Origin: Methylococcaceae bacterium UBA975
Lineage (GTDB): Bacteria > Pseudomonadota > Gammaproteobacteria > Methylococcales > Cycloclasticaceae
Assembly: GCA_002292375.1 (NCBI GenBank)
Contig: DBBV01000008.1
Span: forward strand, 52,899-116,898
DNA length: 64,000 nucleotides
Reading direction: 5' to 3'
The notes beneath the pieces were generated by a model. It was given only the letters and a program-made list of their open reading frames with translations, had not been told where the DNA came from and did no database searches. Shown piece after piece: positions 1 through 8,848 of the stretch (position 1 is the first letter of the stretch; each line of letters starts with the position of its first letter). A program made the position numbers and the translations under genes.

Positions 1-2
1 GA

Positions 3-83
3 CACTTTATGCCCGGTGATGTCATCAAGGTTGATGTTGAAGGTAGTGGTGAAGAGGCGACTTTAATATTCACTAAAGCCTAG
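3..83 (+). CDS. C-terminal fragment of a gene cut by the window edge
   Basis: An open frame enters from the left edge and ends at a TAG at 81-83, giving 26 residues that end in PGDVIKVDVEGSG...LIFTKA. The PGD-x-I-x-V-x-V-x-G pattern near a C-terminus resembles the end of Clp/HSP100-type ATPases such as ClpB. That is a loose resemblance only. The fragment is too short for a functional claim. Confidence 0.4.
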   Translation, partial: HFMPGDVIKVDVEGSGEEATLIFTKA

Positions 84-86
84 CGC

Positions 87-728
87 CTATTGGTCGCTAA
101 ACCACATATCGCCATACCAAGCTTGCGTGGCGGCGCCGGTTTGATCGGTGTCCGTCATAATGGCGATGGCCTCAATGTGTGCAATGTTTTTGCCAAAGAC
201 AGTTTGGATGTCGTGTTTTACGTTCCTTGACTCATAACGCCATTGCTTTATGTGCTGACCCCCCGATTGTATTGCAAACATGTGTGCACTATCAGTATAC
301 GGGTTTGGCCAGTGCGCACCGACAGGGGATTGGTTTGCCCAAACGTAACTCAGTGTTTTGGTTTGCCAAAAAAACGGGCCGTCAGAAAATACAATGTAAA
401 CACGTGCGCTAAAATCATCACCGGACTTTTCGCGCTCGTTTTGGCTTGCCAGCGTGTGGTTGATTTTCCAAGACCAATGCAGTATCGGTGTTTTATTTAG
501 GTCAACCGAAATGTTTTTAAACAGCCCTGAAGCGGCATTTGAGCTGATAGCAGTTAACACGATGCGTTCGTCATCTTGTTGCAGTGTGTAGTGTGTTTGC
601 CGATTAAATTGCTTTTCTTGCCATGCGGATAGTTCGCCGTTAGAAAAATTGCCCACGTGCAAGGTCTCAGCTGCGGCAATTGTTACGATAAGTAATAATG
701 CTAAGGCGGTCTGTAATTGACGTTTCAT
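87..728 (-). CDS. DUF3047-like secreted protein
   Basis: About 213 residues when started at the Met of MKRQLQTALALLLIVTIAAAE, which gives a standard Sec signal peptide. The open frame extends 44 codons further upstream, but that extension has no signal-like character and would bury the signal peptide, so the shorter start is preferred. No strong Shine-Dalgarno precedes it. The mature part is rich in Trp and beta-prone segments (LHWSWKI, FWQTKTLSYVW, AWYGDMWF), as I recall for DUF3047 proteins. The cellular role is unknown. It is transcribed convergently with the fragment at the left edge and divergently from phoB. Confidence 0.6.
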   Translation of the reverse strand: MKRQLQTALALLLIVTIAAAETLHVGNFSNGELSAWQEKQFNRQTHYTLQQDDERIVLTAISSNAASGLFKNISVDLNKTPILHWSWKINHTLASQNEREKSGDDFSARVYIVFSDGPFFWQTKTLSYVWANQSPVGAHWPNPYTDSAHMFAIQSGGQHIKQWRYESRNVKHDIQTVFGKNIAHIEAIAIMTDTDQTGAATQAWYGDMWFSDQ

Positions 729-868
729 GATGTCGTTTGTTTTGTCGGCTCGTTGGAAATGATACAGTGAATGAGGAGAATAATTTTTTAGGTAAGCCCT
801 TACGGTTGTCATAATTTCGTCATAAACTTCGTGTATCTTATAAATATCATTATAAAACAACGGTTTTT

Positions 869-1558
869 ATGCAAAAAATAAATGTACTCTTGGTTGAAGA
901 CGACGAAGACATCGGTGAAATGTTACAGCTTGCCTTACTGTCAAATGACTTTGAGGTGACATGGTGTGTTGATGTGATGAAGGCGCAGGAATCGCTTCGA
1001 GATAGCGTGCCCAATATTATCTTATTGGATTGGATGTTGCCGGGCATTAGTGGACCAGACTGGGTAAAGTTTTTAAAAAACCAAGACGAAAACAAAGACA
1101 TTCCCATCATTATGTTGACCGCGAGAAGTGATGAAGACGATAAGATTAAAGGCCTAGAAACGGGTGTGGATGATTATGTCACCAAGCCGTTTTCGGTGCG
1201 CGAACTGGTGGCGCGAATACACGCAGTTTTACGTCGGGTGGAAACAAAAGAACGCGGTAATCTACTAACAGTAGGGCCTTTAACAATAGACATCGAAGGG
1301 CATAATGTCGCCTTAAATGATGTTGAAATAATGATGAGCCCGACCGAATTTAAACTGTTGTACTTTCTAGCGTCTCACCCAGATAAAGTATTTTCAAGAA
1401 ATCAGTTATTAGACAATGTGTGGGGCGATAACGTCTATGTTGAAGATCGTACGGTTGATGTGCATATCAGGCGGTTAAGAAAAATATTAGAAGCTCAGGG
1501 GTGTGCTGATTTAGTGCAGACGGTTCGAGGTTTTGGCTATAAATTGACGGCGACTTAA
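869..1558 (+). CDS. phoB: PhoB phosphate-regulon response regulator
   Basis: 229 residues, the usual PhoB length. The N-terminal receiver domain shows the acidic cluster VEDDEDI, the phospho-acceptor region LLDWMLPGISG, the LTARSDE Thr site and the TKPF Lys. The C-terminal OmpR-type winged helix ends in VQTVRGFGYKL. It is followed at once by a histidine kinase gene and then by pstS behind a Pho box, which marks it as PhoB rather than another OmpR-family regulator. It should activate pst and the downstream porin under phosphate limitation. Confidence 0.95.
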   Translation: MQKINVLLVEDDEDIGEMLQLALLSNDFEVTWCVDVMKAQESLRDSVPNIILLDWMLPGISGPDWVKFLKNQDENKDIPIIMLTARSDEDDKIKGLETGVDDYVTKPFSVRELVARIHAVLRRVETKERGNLLTVGPLTIDIEGHNVALNDVEIMMSPTEFKLLYFLASHPDKVFSRNQLLDNVWGDNVYVEDRTVDVHIRRLRKILEAQGCADLVQTVRGFGYKLTAT

Positions 1559-1559
1559 T

Positions 1560-2870
1560 ATGGAAATGGACTGGCGGTTTGAACGTAATATCTTATTATT
1601 AAGCCTTGTTGCCGTGTGGTTTGTTGGCTGGCTTGTTGGCCATAGCGCTTGGTTTATAGCGTTATTCTTGTTGTGTTATGTGGTGGTTCAATTTTACCGT
1701 CTGCAAAACTTGTGCGACTGGGCGCAAAGCAGCGACCCGGAAAGTATACCGTTTGAACAGGGCTTGTTTGGGCAGTTGGCGTATCAAATTTACCAGTCTA
1801 AAAAACACGGTGTAACGCAAAAGATTAATGTGAGAAACCAGCTGGAACGGTTTAAAAAGCTAATCTCTATTTTTCCTGATGGGGTTGTTATTTTATCGCT
1901 ATCGAATGAAATCAAGTGGTTTAATGATCGAGCATCAGCCCTGCTAGGGCTGAAAGAACAAGATACCGCTCAGCACATTAATCACCTGATTCGTTTTCCC
2001 AAATTTACTCGCTTACTCAGCCAGGCAGAGCAAGACGGTGTTCTGGTTATGGCCGGACCGGTTAATGAGTCAAACTTGGTGGCCGAAAAAATTGAAATAC
2101 GGGTGCTGCCATATGGTCAAAATGAACGCTTGTTGTTGGTTAGGGATGTGACAAAAGTAGAGCGGGCCAATCAAATGCGTAAAGATTTCGTGTCCAATGC
2201 GTCGCATGAATTACGAACGCCACTAACGGTACTAAAAGGCTACGTTGAAATGTTATTGACCGATACCGCGGCGGATAGAGCTCGGGTTGAAAAATCACTA
2301 CAAAAAGTCGATCAACAAGTGTCTAAAATGCAAACCATGGTCGATGAGCTGCTGTTATTGAGCAAACTTGAAGAAGCTGAAATCGATAAGGCCACCGATG
2401 TGATCAATATCCATAACTTATTCGAACAGCTTGACAGCGAATTTCAACCCTTGTCTAAACAAAAGAAACAGCCGTTGCGTTTTGATATTCAGCCGGGGGC
2501 AGACTTAAAAGCCAATAAGAACGCGATTCTTACGGTGTTGCGTAACCTGATCGCCAATGCCATTCATTACACGGAGCAGCGTGGTGAGGTACGGGTTAGT
2601 TGGTCAATAAATACCGATGGTCAGGGCGTAATAACGGTTAAAGACACGGGTAAGGGCATTGCAGCTAGGCATTTGGCGCGTTTAACGGAGCGTTTTTATC
2701 GAGTGCCTGAAAACAATATTATGCATAAAAACGGCACCGGTTTAGGCCTTGCTATCGTAAAACATGAACTAGAGCGGCATGAGGCTCAGCTGTTGATAGA
2801 AAGCCAGGTGGGTGAAGGGAGTCGCTTTCAGTGTTTGTTTCCATCAAAGCGAGTATGCCATACAGCTTAG
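1560..2870 (+). CDS. phoR: PhoR phosphate-regulon sensor histidine kinase
   Basis: 436 residues, one base after the phoB stop, so co-transcribed. It has two N-terminal membrane segments (about residues 10-45), a charged linker, a PAS-like region (about 95-200), then the HisKA box SNASHELRTPL with the phospho-accepting His. The ATPase domain shows an N box (NLIANAIHYT), G1 (DTGKGI) and G2 (GTGLGLAIVKH). The lack of a large periplasmic loop is typical of PhoR, which reads the state of Pst through PhoU rather than sensing phosphate directly. Confidence 0.94.
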   Translation: MEMDWRFERNILLLSLVAVWFVGWLVGHSAWFIALFLLCYVVVQFYRLQNLCDWAQSSDPESIPFEQGLFGQLAYQIYQSKKHGVTQKINVRNQLERFKKLISIFPDGVVILSLSNEIKWFNDRASALLGLKEQDTAQHINHLIRFPKFTRLLSQAEQDGVLVMAGPVNESNLVAEKIEIRVLPYGQNERLLLVRDVTKVERANQMRKDFVSNASHELRTPLTVLKGYVEMLLTDTAADRARVEKSLQKVDQQVSKMQTMVDELLLLSKLEEAEIDKATDVINIHNLFEQLDSEFQPLSKQKKQPLRFDIQPGADLKANKNAILTVLRNLIANAIHYTEQRGEVRVSWSINTDGQGVITVKDTGKGIAARHLARLTERFYRVPENNIMHKNGTGLGLAIVKHELERHEAQLLIESQVGEGSRFQCLFPSKRVCHTA

Positions 2871-2880
2871 CAGCCGGTAG

Positions 2881-2915
2881 TTGTCATCAAACTGTCACAG
2901 TCTGTTCATTATAAT
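2881..2915 (+). promoter_or_regulatory. Pho box and -10 element upstream of pstS
   Basis: TTGTCATCAAACTGTCAC at 2881-2898 is two 7-bp PhoB repeats (TTGTCAT and CTGTCAC) at 11-bp spacing. A TATAAT hexamer lies at 2910-2915, about 11 bp after the box. This is the standard class II layout in which PhoB replaces the -35 element. It explains phosphate control of the pst operon. Confidence 0.88.
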
Positions 2916-2990
2916 GCCACATAACGATTTTAAACTAAGTTACTAGATAGGGCGTTGCTTTATCAATGACCGTAATTATTGGAGAAATAA

Positions 2991-3989
2991 ATGATATTTA
3001 AAAGAATCGTAGCACTGGGGTTTGTCGGTATTGCACTAGCCACCTCTGTACAGGCTGCAAAAATTGAAGGCACAGGGTCCAGTTTTGCTTACCCTGCGTA
3101 TAAAACATGGAGCAAGGCGTATTATGATGAAACGGGTCATCAAGTGAATTATACGCCAACTGGCAGTGGTTCAGGCATCAAAGAAGTGACGGCTCGGCAC
3201 GTCGATTTTGGCGGTTCGGATAAGCCACTAAAACCAAGCGTATTGGCAAAAGAAGGCTTGATTATGTTTCCAACGGCAATTGGTGCTATCGCCTTCGCTT
3301 ATAACGTTGCAGGCGTTAGTGATTTAAAACTAAGTGAAGCGGCGATATCGGGCATTATGCTAGGGACTATTAAGTATTGGGATGATGCGCTCATCGTGCA
3401 CGATAATGCGGGCGTTAAATTGCCGCATGAAAAAATACTGTTTGTTCACCGCAGTGATAAATCAGGAACAACCTTTGCGTTCACCTACTATTTAAGCAAA
3501 ATGAATAAAGAGTGGCGTAAAAAATTCGGTGCTAAAAAAGTGGTTGATTGGCCGTCAACTAATCGTATTGCAGGCAAGGGTAACTTTGGTGTGGCGACAG
3601 CAATTAAAAGCAATGCTTTTTCAATTGGTTATGTGGACTACGCCGATGCCAAGAAAAACAACTTAGACATGGCGACTATTGAAAATCGGGAAAAAGTTTT
3701 TGTAAAGCCTACACCAGCGTCATTTGAAGCGGCTGCAACGTATGCAGATTTAGACCCTAAAAAAGACTTTTACGCTAACATTGCGTACCCACCAAAAGGC
3801 TACCCGGTGGTGACCGCCACGTTCGTTTTAGTACCAAAAGAAGGTGAGAACGCAAAGCAGGTGATCCAGTTTTTTGACTATGCCTTGACTAAAAAGAACA
3901 GCCTGATTGAAGAAGTAGGCTATGTGGCTTTGCCAAAAGCGGTGATTAAAAAGATCCAAGGCTATTGGCTTGAAAAAGGGTTAAAATAA
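2991..3989 (+). CDS. pstS: PstS periplasmic phosphate-binding protein
   Basis: 332 residues with a signal peptide (ALGFVGIALATSVQAA). The mature protein opens with IEGTGSSFAYPAY and carries TGSGSGIKEV and FGGSDKPL, the phosphate-contact segments of PstS, plus HRSDKSGTTF. It starts with SD GGAGAAATA directly before the ATG. It is the first gene of the pst operon and lies just behind the Pho box. It captures phosphate in the periplasm for the PstCAB transporter. Confidence 0.95.
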   Translation: MIFKRIVALGFVGIALATSVQAAKIEGTGSSFAYPAYKTWSKAYYDETGHQVNYTPTGSGSGIKEVTARHVDFGGSDKPLKPSVLAKEGLIMFPTAIGAIAFAYNVAGVSDLKLSEAAISGIMLGTIKYWDDALIVHDNAGVKLPHEKILFVHRSDKSGTTFAFTYYLSKMNKEWRKKFGAKKVVDWPSTNRIAGKGNFGVATAIKSNAFSIGYVDYADAKKNNLDMATIENREKVFVKPTPASFEAAATYADLDPKKDFYANIAYPPKGYPVVTATFVLVPKEGENAKQVIQFFDYALTKKNSLIEEVGYVALPKAVIKKIQGYWLEKGLK

Positions 3990-4027
3990 ACGCATTACAT
4001 AATCTAATAAATTAGATTTATCGCATG

Positions 4028-4058
4028 ACCTCCCCAATATAATATTGGGGAGGTTTTT
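4028..4058 (+). terminator. Hairpin with T-run after pstS
   Basis: A 13-bp inverted repeat (ACCTCCCCAATAT / ATATTGGGGAGGT, one-base centre) is followed by TTTTTG. It lies between pstS and pstC. It probably terminates or attenuates part of the transcripts so that pstS is made in excess over the membrane subunits, a common arrangement in pst operons. Confidence 0.8.
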
Positions 4059-4079
4059 GATTAATTATAGAAGGCAGTA

Positions 4080-5066
4080 ATGGAATTAATCTTTAAAAAA
4101 CTTGCGCAACTTAGTGCAAGCCTAGTGTTTTTTATTTTGGCGGCAACGGCGCTAGTGCTCTATCTATCTGCAAGGCCGGCGATTGAAGAGTTTGGTCTAG
4201 GTTTTTTATTTGAGTCTCGTTGGGGCGTCGAAGAAACGCGCGCGCAACCGGTACTCTCTCCGAACCAGGTGGTGGATGAAATGCCGGTTATAGACGAACA
4301 AGCAGATGCCTTGCTAGATGACGACTTTATAGACGATGAGGACGATTTTGTTGGCGATGACGATGATGAGTCATCGGGTGACACTCGAATAGTCTACGGT
4401 GCTTTAGTACCCATTGTGGGTACACTGTTTTCAACGCTGATTGCGATGTTTTTTTCTATACCCATTGCGATGGGGATAGCGGTTTTTCTATCGGAAATAG
4501 CTCCTAAGTTGCTCGCCAAACCAGTTGGGGTGGCTATTGAATTGCTGGCCTCTATTCCGAGTATTATTTATGGTATGTGGGGCTTGTTTTACTTTGGTCC
4601 TTTTATTGCCGGCATTTTTGGTGGTAATACAGTGTCGCTATTAGTGGCTGGCTTGGTACTTGGGATTATGGTCATTCCATTTATGGCAGCACTTAGTCGT
4701 GATGCGATCAGTACGGTTCCCGACATGTTAAAAGAATCAGCCTACGCCATGGGTGCCACAAAATTAGAAGTAATTAAGGACGTCGTTTTTCCGTATGCAA
4801 AGTCTGGCATTATCGGCTCGATTATTCTTTCTTTTGGGCGTGCGCTCGGTGAAACAATGGCTGTCGCGTTTGTTATTGGGGGGGTGTATCAATTTGTGGG
4901 CAAGGTGACCGACCCCACCAACTCGATCCCTGTGGTGCTAGCTAATAGCTTTGCCGAGTCCAGCGGTTTAAGCCTATCGGTGCTGTTTTATCTGGCACTC
5001 ATTTTGTTTGCGATGAGCTTTATCGTTATTGCAGTCGCTAAATTTTTCTTTTTAAGGCGTAAATAA
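4080..5066 (+). CDS. pstC: PstC phosphate ABC transporter permease
   Basis: 328 residues with a first membrane helix at about 11-30 and the permease domain from about residue 105 on, including the EAA loop (DMLKESAYAMGATKLEVIKDV) that docks onto PstB. Between the first helix and the permease core, residues 66-101 are extraordinarily acidic, with 19 Asp/Glu among 36 residues. This segment should face the periplasm, where PstS docks. The rest is ordinary PstC. It overlaps pstA by one base at the stop. Confidence 0.92.
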   Translation: MELIFKKLAQLSASLVFFILAATALVLYLSARPAIEEFGLGFLFESRWGVEETRAQPVLSPNQVVDEMPVIDEQADALLDDDFIDDEDDFVGDDDDESSGDTRIVYGALVPIVGTLFSTLIAMFFSIPIAMGIAVFLSEIAPKLLAKPVGVAIELLASIPSIIYGMWGLFYFGPFIAGIFGGNTVSLLVAGLVLGIMVIPFMAALSRDAISTVPDMLKESAYAMGATKLEVIKDVVFPYAKSGIIGSIILSFGRALGETMAVAFVIGGVYQFVGKVTDPTNSIPVVLANSFAESSGLSLSVLFYLALILFAMSFIVIAVAKFFFLRRK

Positions 5067-5875
5067 TGCGATTAATCCTTAACCGATTGTTTTTAATTTT
5101 TTCTAGTGCAGCGGCCCTGGTGGGTTTGTTTTTTCTTGCTTGGATTTTATTTACCTTGTGCTCTAAAGGCTTAGCGGGGCTTAGTTTGAGCGTGTTTACA
5201 AACGACTTGATTGACGGTGGTTTGCGAAACGTTATTGTGGGGCAACTGATGATGTCAGGGATTGCTACGTTTATTGGTATCCCTGTTGGTATCCTTGCGG
5301 GTATTTACCTGCAAGAGTATGGGGGGAATACTAAAACGACTGAGTTCATGCGTGATTTAAGTGACGTTATGATGTCGGCACCTTCAATTGTTATTGGTAC
5401 ATTTGTTTACGCCATTGTTGTTGTACCAACAGGTCATACCAGTGGTTGGGCAGGGGTGTTAGCCTTATTTATCTTAATGGTGCCAATTATTGTAAGAACC
5501 ACCGACGACATGTTAAAGCTGGTTCCAACCGAACTACGTGAGGCTGGCATCGCTATTGGTGCATCTAAGTATCATGTGACGATGAACATAGTTGTGCGAT
5601 ATGCCAAAGCGGGTATCTTAACGGGTATTTTGTTGGCTTTTGCACGCGTCGTAGGTGAAACCGCTCCACTGCTTTACACCAGTGGCTCTAGCCAGTTTTG
5701 GACAACGGATTTGGGTGATACGTTTCCGTCGTTAACGGTGTCGATATATAACTTGGCAACCATGCCAGATAACGAGATGGTGCAACTGGGCTGGACAGGG
5801 GCCTTTTTGCTGACGGCAATGGTGCTAATGATTAATTTATTGGGCAGATATGCCAGTAATAAAAAGAGACGTTAA
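5066..5875 (+). CDS. pstA: PstA phosphate ABC transporter permease
   Basis: 269 residues and about six predicted membrane helices, with the EAA loop LVPTELREAGIAIGASKYHV. The start codon shares a base with the pstC stop (TAATG), which indicates translational coupling. PstA pairs with PstC to form the channel of the high-affinity phosphate transporter. The length is at the short end for PstA, consistent with a core-only form. Confidence 0.93.
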   Translation: MRLILNRLFLIFSSAAALVGLFFLAWILFTLCSKGLAGLSLSVFTNDLIDGGLRNVIVGQLMMSGIATFIGIPVGILAGIYLQEYGGNTKTTEFMRDLSDVMMSAPSIVIGTFVYAIVVVPTGHTSGWAGVLALFILMVPIIVRTTDDMLKLVPTELREAGIAIGASKYHVTMNIVVRYAKAGILTGILLAFARVVGETAPLLYTSGSSQFWTTDLGDTFPSLTVSIYNLATMPDNEMVQLGWTGAFLLTAMVLMINLLGRYASNKKRR

Positions 5876-5878
5876 ATA

Positions 5879-6664
5879 ATGAAAAACATGATGGAAGTAC
5901 AAGCCTTAACGTTTACCTATAATGGTGCTACTGAGCCGTCTTTAAAGCGTATTAATTTACCGATAGAGAAAAACAAGGTAACAGCGCTTATTGGCCCCAG
6001 TGGTTGTGGTAAATCAACGCTGTTACGCGGTATGAATAGGATTCATGATTTATACCCAGGCCACCGTTATGACGGCACGATTAACCTACTCAATTCCGAC
6101 GGTGAAGCATATACCGATATCTTGACGATTAAAAAAGAAGCGGAACTGATTCGTTTACGTCAACGCGTGGGTATGATTTTTCAAAAACCGACGCCGTTTC
6201 CAATGACGATTTTTGAAAACATCGCCTATGGGCTTAAGCTGTCGGGGGTTAAAAAACGAACGCAAATAGAAGAGGTTGTTGAGCAATCGTTACGTGATGC
6301 GGCCTTATGGGGTGAAGTAAAAGACCGTTTAAGCCTAGATGCGCGTAGTTTAAGTGGCGGCCAACAGCAACGCTTATGTATTGCTCGTGCGATTGCCCTA
6401 AAGCCTGAAGTGATATTATTTGATGAGCCTACCAGTGCGTTGGATCCGATATCGACCTTAGCGATTGAAGAAATGATATCAGTGCTACGTGAGCAATACA
6501 GTATCTGTATCGTGACCCACAATATGCAGCAAGCAGCGCGTATTTCAGACTTCACCGGCTTTATGTACTTAGGCGAAATGGTGGAGTTTGACAAAACAGA
6601 AACAATTTTTATGAAACCGTCGGTTAAACAAACGGAAGACTACATTAGTGGTCGTTTCGGTTAA
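5879..6664 (+). CDS. pstB: PstB phosphate ABC transporter ATPase
   Basis: 261 residues. Walker A is GPSGCGKST, the signature motif is LSGGQQQRLCIARAIA, Walker B is VILFDEP, and the switch His is IVTHNM. It begins three bases after pstA. PstB hydrolyses ATP to drive PstCA and contacts PhoU in signalling. A second Met lies four codons inside (MMEVQ), so the exact start may be slightly shorter. Confidence 0.95.
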   Translation: MKNMMEVQALTFTYNGATEPSLKRINLPIEKNKVTALIGPSGCGKSTLLRGMNRIHDLYPGHRYDGTINLLNSDGEAYTDILTIKKEAELIRLRQRVGMIFQKPTPFPMTIFENIAYGLKLSGVKKRTQIEEVVEQSLRDAALWGEVKDRLSLDARSLSGGQQQRLCIARAIALKPEVILFDEPTSALDPISTLAIEEMISVLREQYSICIVTHNMQQAARISDFTGFMYLGEMVEFDKTETIFMKPSVKQTEDYISGRFG

Positions 6665-6674
6665 GGAGAGCAAG

Positions 6675-7373
6675 ATGATCAAAGGGCAGCATATTTCACA
6701 TAAGTTTGATGAAGAAGTCGAGGCGCTTACTAGCAGCGTGTTGAGCATGGGCGGTTTGGTTTGTCAGCAACTTAATAGTGCGGTAACCGCTTTGCTGACT
6801 TGTGATAAGGCAATGGCCGAGGCGGTGATAGAGGATGATGTCAAAGTGAATACCTTTGACGTAAAGATAGATGAGCAATGTAATCGTATTATCGTTATGC
6901 GGCAGCCAACGGCGACTGATTTAAGGTTGGTGATGGCGATTATTAAGACCACCAACGACCTTGAAAGAATTGGCGATGAAGCCAAACGTATCGCCCGTCA
7001 AGCCATAGATATTTCAGCCAGGGGTCCGATACCGGAGTTATTCGATAGTATTGAGCAATTAGCTGAGCGGGTAAAAGATATGCTCAATCGAAGTTTGGAT
7101 GCGTTCGCTAGAAAAAATATTGAAGAGGCAGTGTCGGTCATCAGTCTCGATACAAAGGTGGATAAAGATTACGAAAACCTGACCCGCCAACAAATCACCT
7201 ATATGATGGAAGACCCGCGCAAAATCCCTGCCTCTATTGACTTGCTTTGGTCAGCCAGGGCGTTAGAACGCATCGGTGACCGTTCCTGTAATATTTGTGA
7301 ATACGTTATTTATTTAGTAAAAGGTAAAGACGTAAGACACATTGATTTAGAAGAACTAGAAGACCATCTCTAG
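6675..7373 (+). CDS. phoU: PhoU phosphate signalling regulator
   Basis: About 232 residues starting at MIKGQHISHKFDEEVEAL. SD AAGGAG (6663-6668) lies over the pstB stop and decides this start, whereas a longer frame beginning inside pstB has no ribosome site. Two PhoU three-helix repeats each carry an E/DxxxD metal-binding pattern (NDLERIGDEAKRI and RALERIGDRSCNI). PhoU links Pst occupancy to PhoR and keeps the regulon off when phosphate is plentiful. It is the last gene of the operon, before a strong terminator. Confidence 0.95.
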   Translation: MIKGQHISHKFDEEVEALTSSVLSMGGLVCQQLNSAVTALLTCDKAMAEAVIEDDVKVNTFDVKIDEQCNRIIVMRQPTATDLRLVMAIIKTTNDLERIGDEAKRIARQAIDISARGPIPELFDSIEQLAERVKDMLNRSLDAFARKNIEEAVSVISLDTKVDKDYENLTRQQITYMMEDPRKIPASIDLLWSARALERIGDRSCNICEYVIYLVKGKDVRHIDLEELEDHL

Positions 7374-7397
7374 GCGCTTTAAAGACCAAAAGAAACA

Positions 7398-7431
7398 AAA
7401 AAAGCCGGCATAGAACTATGCCGGCTTTTTT
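7398..7431 (+). terminator. Rho-independent terminator after phoU
   Basis: A 13-bp stem, AAAGCCGGCATAG / CTATGCCGGCTTT with a two-base centre, is followed by a T tract. It ends the pst-phoU operon. Confidence 0.92.
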
Positions 7432-7456
7432 GTTGCTTTAAGTCACAAAACAACAA

Positions 7457-7492
7457 TTGTCACCAAGCTGTCACAGAATTGTCATGTATAAG
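7457..7492 (+). promoter_or_regulatory. Triple Pho repeat upstream of the porin gene
   Basis: Three PhoB half-sites, TTGTCAC (7457), CTGTCAC (7468) and TTGTCAT (7479), lie exactly 11 bp apart. A possible -10 (TATAAG, 7487-7492) follows. The spacing matches the helical repeat of PhoB tandem dimers and puts the porin in the Pho regulon. Confidence 0.87.
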
Positions 7493-7545
7493 GATTAAAA
7501 TTCTCTCGTGTTACAAATTTATCGTAAAAATAATGAGGAAGAAAA

Positions 7546-8724
7546 ATGAAACAAACTAAATTAGCCGTCGCGCTTAAAGCGACTTTATTAGGTGTATCTC
7601 TGGTACTGGCACCTTCAGCCTTCGCGGCCGATAAAGAACTGCTCGATATATTAAAAGTTAATGGCTCTATTTCACAAGCGCAATACGACCAATTGATCAA
7701 AAAAGCCGACCAGCCATCAGAATCAAGCGAGTTGCTTAAAAAAATGGCATGGGCAGGAAAAATTAAAGTAAGTGGTGATTTGCGTGTTCGTCAAGAATAT
7801 CAAACAGAAGATACGGGAACAGGCTCGGGTGATGGAGAAGACCGCCAACGTTACCGTGCGCGAGTTGGTGTCTACGCGGATGTCACTGACAACGTTCAAG
7901 CGGGTGTGCGTTTGGTGTCCAATGGTGGGGCGACCTCAACGAATGAAACATTAGGGGATGGTTTTGCTAATGACACAGTGTATTTCGACTTAGCCTATAT
8001 TAATTGGCAGCCACTTGACGGTTTGGAAGTGATTGGGGGCAAAATGGCGCAGCCATGGCAAAAAAATAAAACCGGTTTGGTTTGGGATGGTGATGTTAAC
8101 CCAGAGGGTGGTGCGCTGCGCTATACAACTAAATTAGGTGATGCGACACTAATTGGTACGGTTGGGCACCTTGTTTTAAATGATATTGATGGCTTTAGTT
8201 TCGATGAAGACCAGACTATTCAGTTTGCCCAATTAGCAACCGAATTTGGTGAAACAGTCTTGGGCGTTGGTATGTATGTCTATGATGAAGATAAACAGGC
8301 CGGTTTGATCTCAGGGGGGGGTAACGATTCTACAGAATACGCTATTTCAGAGATATTTGGTGAAACAACATTTAACTTGGGTTTGCCAATTAAACTATAC
8401 GGTCAATATGCAAAGAATAATGATGCCAATGGCGTTAATTCGGGTGAAGATACGGCATGGTTATTAGGTACGGAAACAAAGCTAAGTAATTGGAAAGCCA
8501 GTTATGATTATCGTGAAACTGAGCTCAATGCGGTGAATGGTGCGTTTAATGATTCAGATTTTGCGGGTGGACGTACGGATGCAAAAGGTCACCGTTTAAA
8601 ACTGTCATATAAGATTGATAATAACTTTAGTGTAGGAACAACCTATTTTAAAACAGAAGTTGGTCAATTGAATGGCAATCTAGATGTCGATACCTGGCAA
8701 ATTGATTTAGCAGCTAAGTTCTAA
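7546..8724 (+). CDS. Phosphate-regulated outer-membrane porin
   Basis: 392 residues with a signal peptide (LGVSLVLAPSAFAA), a short helical segment after it (LLDILKVNGSISQAQYDQLIKK), then alternating beta strands to a C-terminal aromatic residue (WQIDLAAKF). The final Phe is the outer-membrane beta-barrel signature. It resembles the OprO/OprP-like putative porin group. Its place behind a three-repeat Pho box suggests phosphate or polyphosphate uptake, but substrate choice cannot be read from the sequence. It is monocistronic, with a terminator after it. Confidence 0.82.
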   Translation: MKQTKLAVALKATLLGVSLVLAPSAFAADKELLDILKVNGSISQAQYDQLIKKADQPSESSELLKKMAWAGKIKVSGDLRVRQEYQTEDTGTGSGDGEDRQRYRARVGVYADVTDNVQAGVRLVSNGGATSTNETLGDGFANDTVYFDLAYINWQPLDGLEVIGGKMAQPWQKNKTGLVWDGDVNPEGGALRYTTKLGDATLIGTVGHLVLNDIDGFSFDEDQTIQFAQLATEFGETVLGVGMYVYDEDKQAGLISGGGNDSTEYAISEIFGETTFNLGLPIKLYGQYAKNNDANGVNSGEDTAWLLGTETKLSNWKASYDYRETELNAVNGAFNDSDFAGGRTDAKGHRLKLSYKIDNNFSVGTTYFKTEVGQLNGNLDVDTWQIDLAAKF

Positions 8725-8751
8725 GCTTAATTAAAACAAGCTGTTGTTTTG

Positions 8752-8779
8752 GCCCGGGCAGGATGTCCGGGCTTTTTTG
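8752..8779 (+). terminator. Terminator after the porin gene
   Basis: GCCCGG...CCGGGC stem with a nine-base loop, followed by TTTTTTG. Confidence 0.85.
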
Positions 8780-8848
8780 TGCCTATTACTAGGCGGTTTA
8801 CCTAATTCACTATAATATTGCTCAATAATTTAAAAAGAGATTGTTGCT

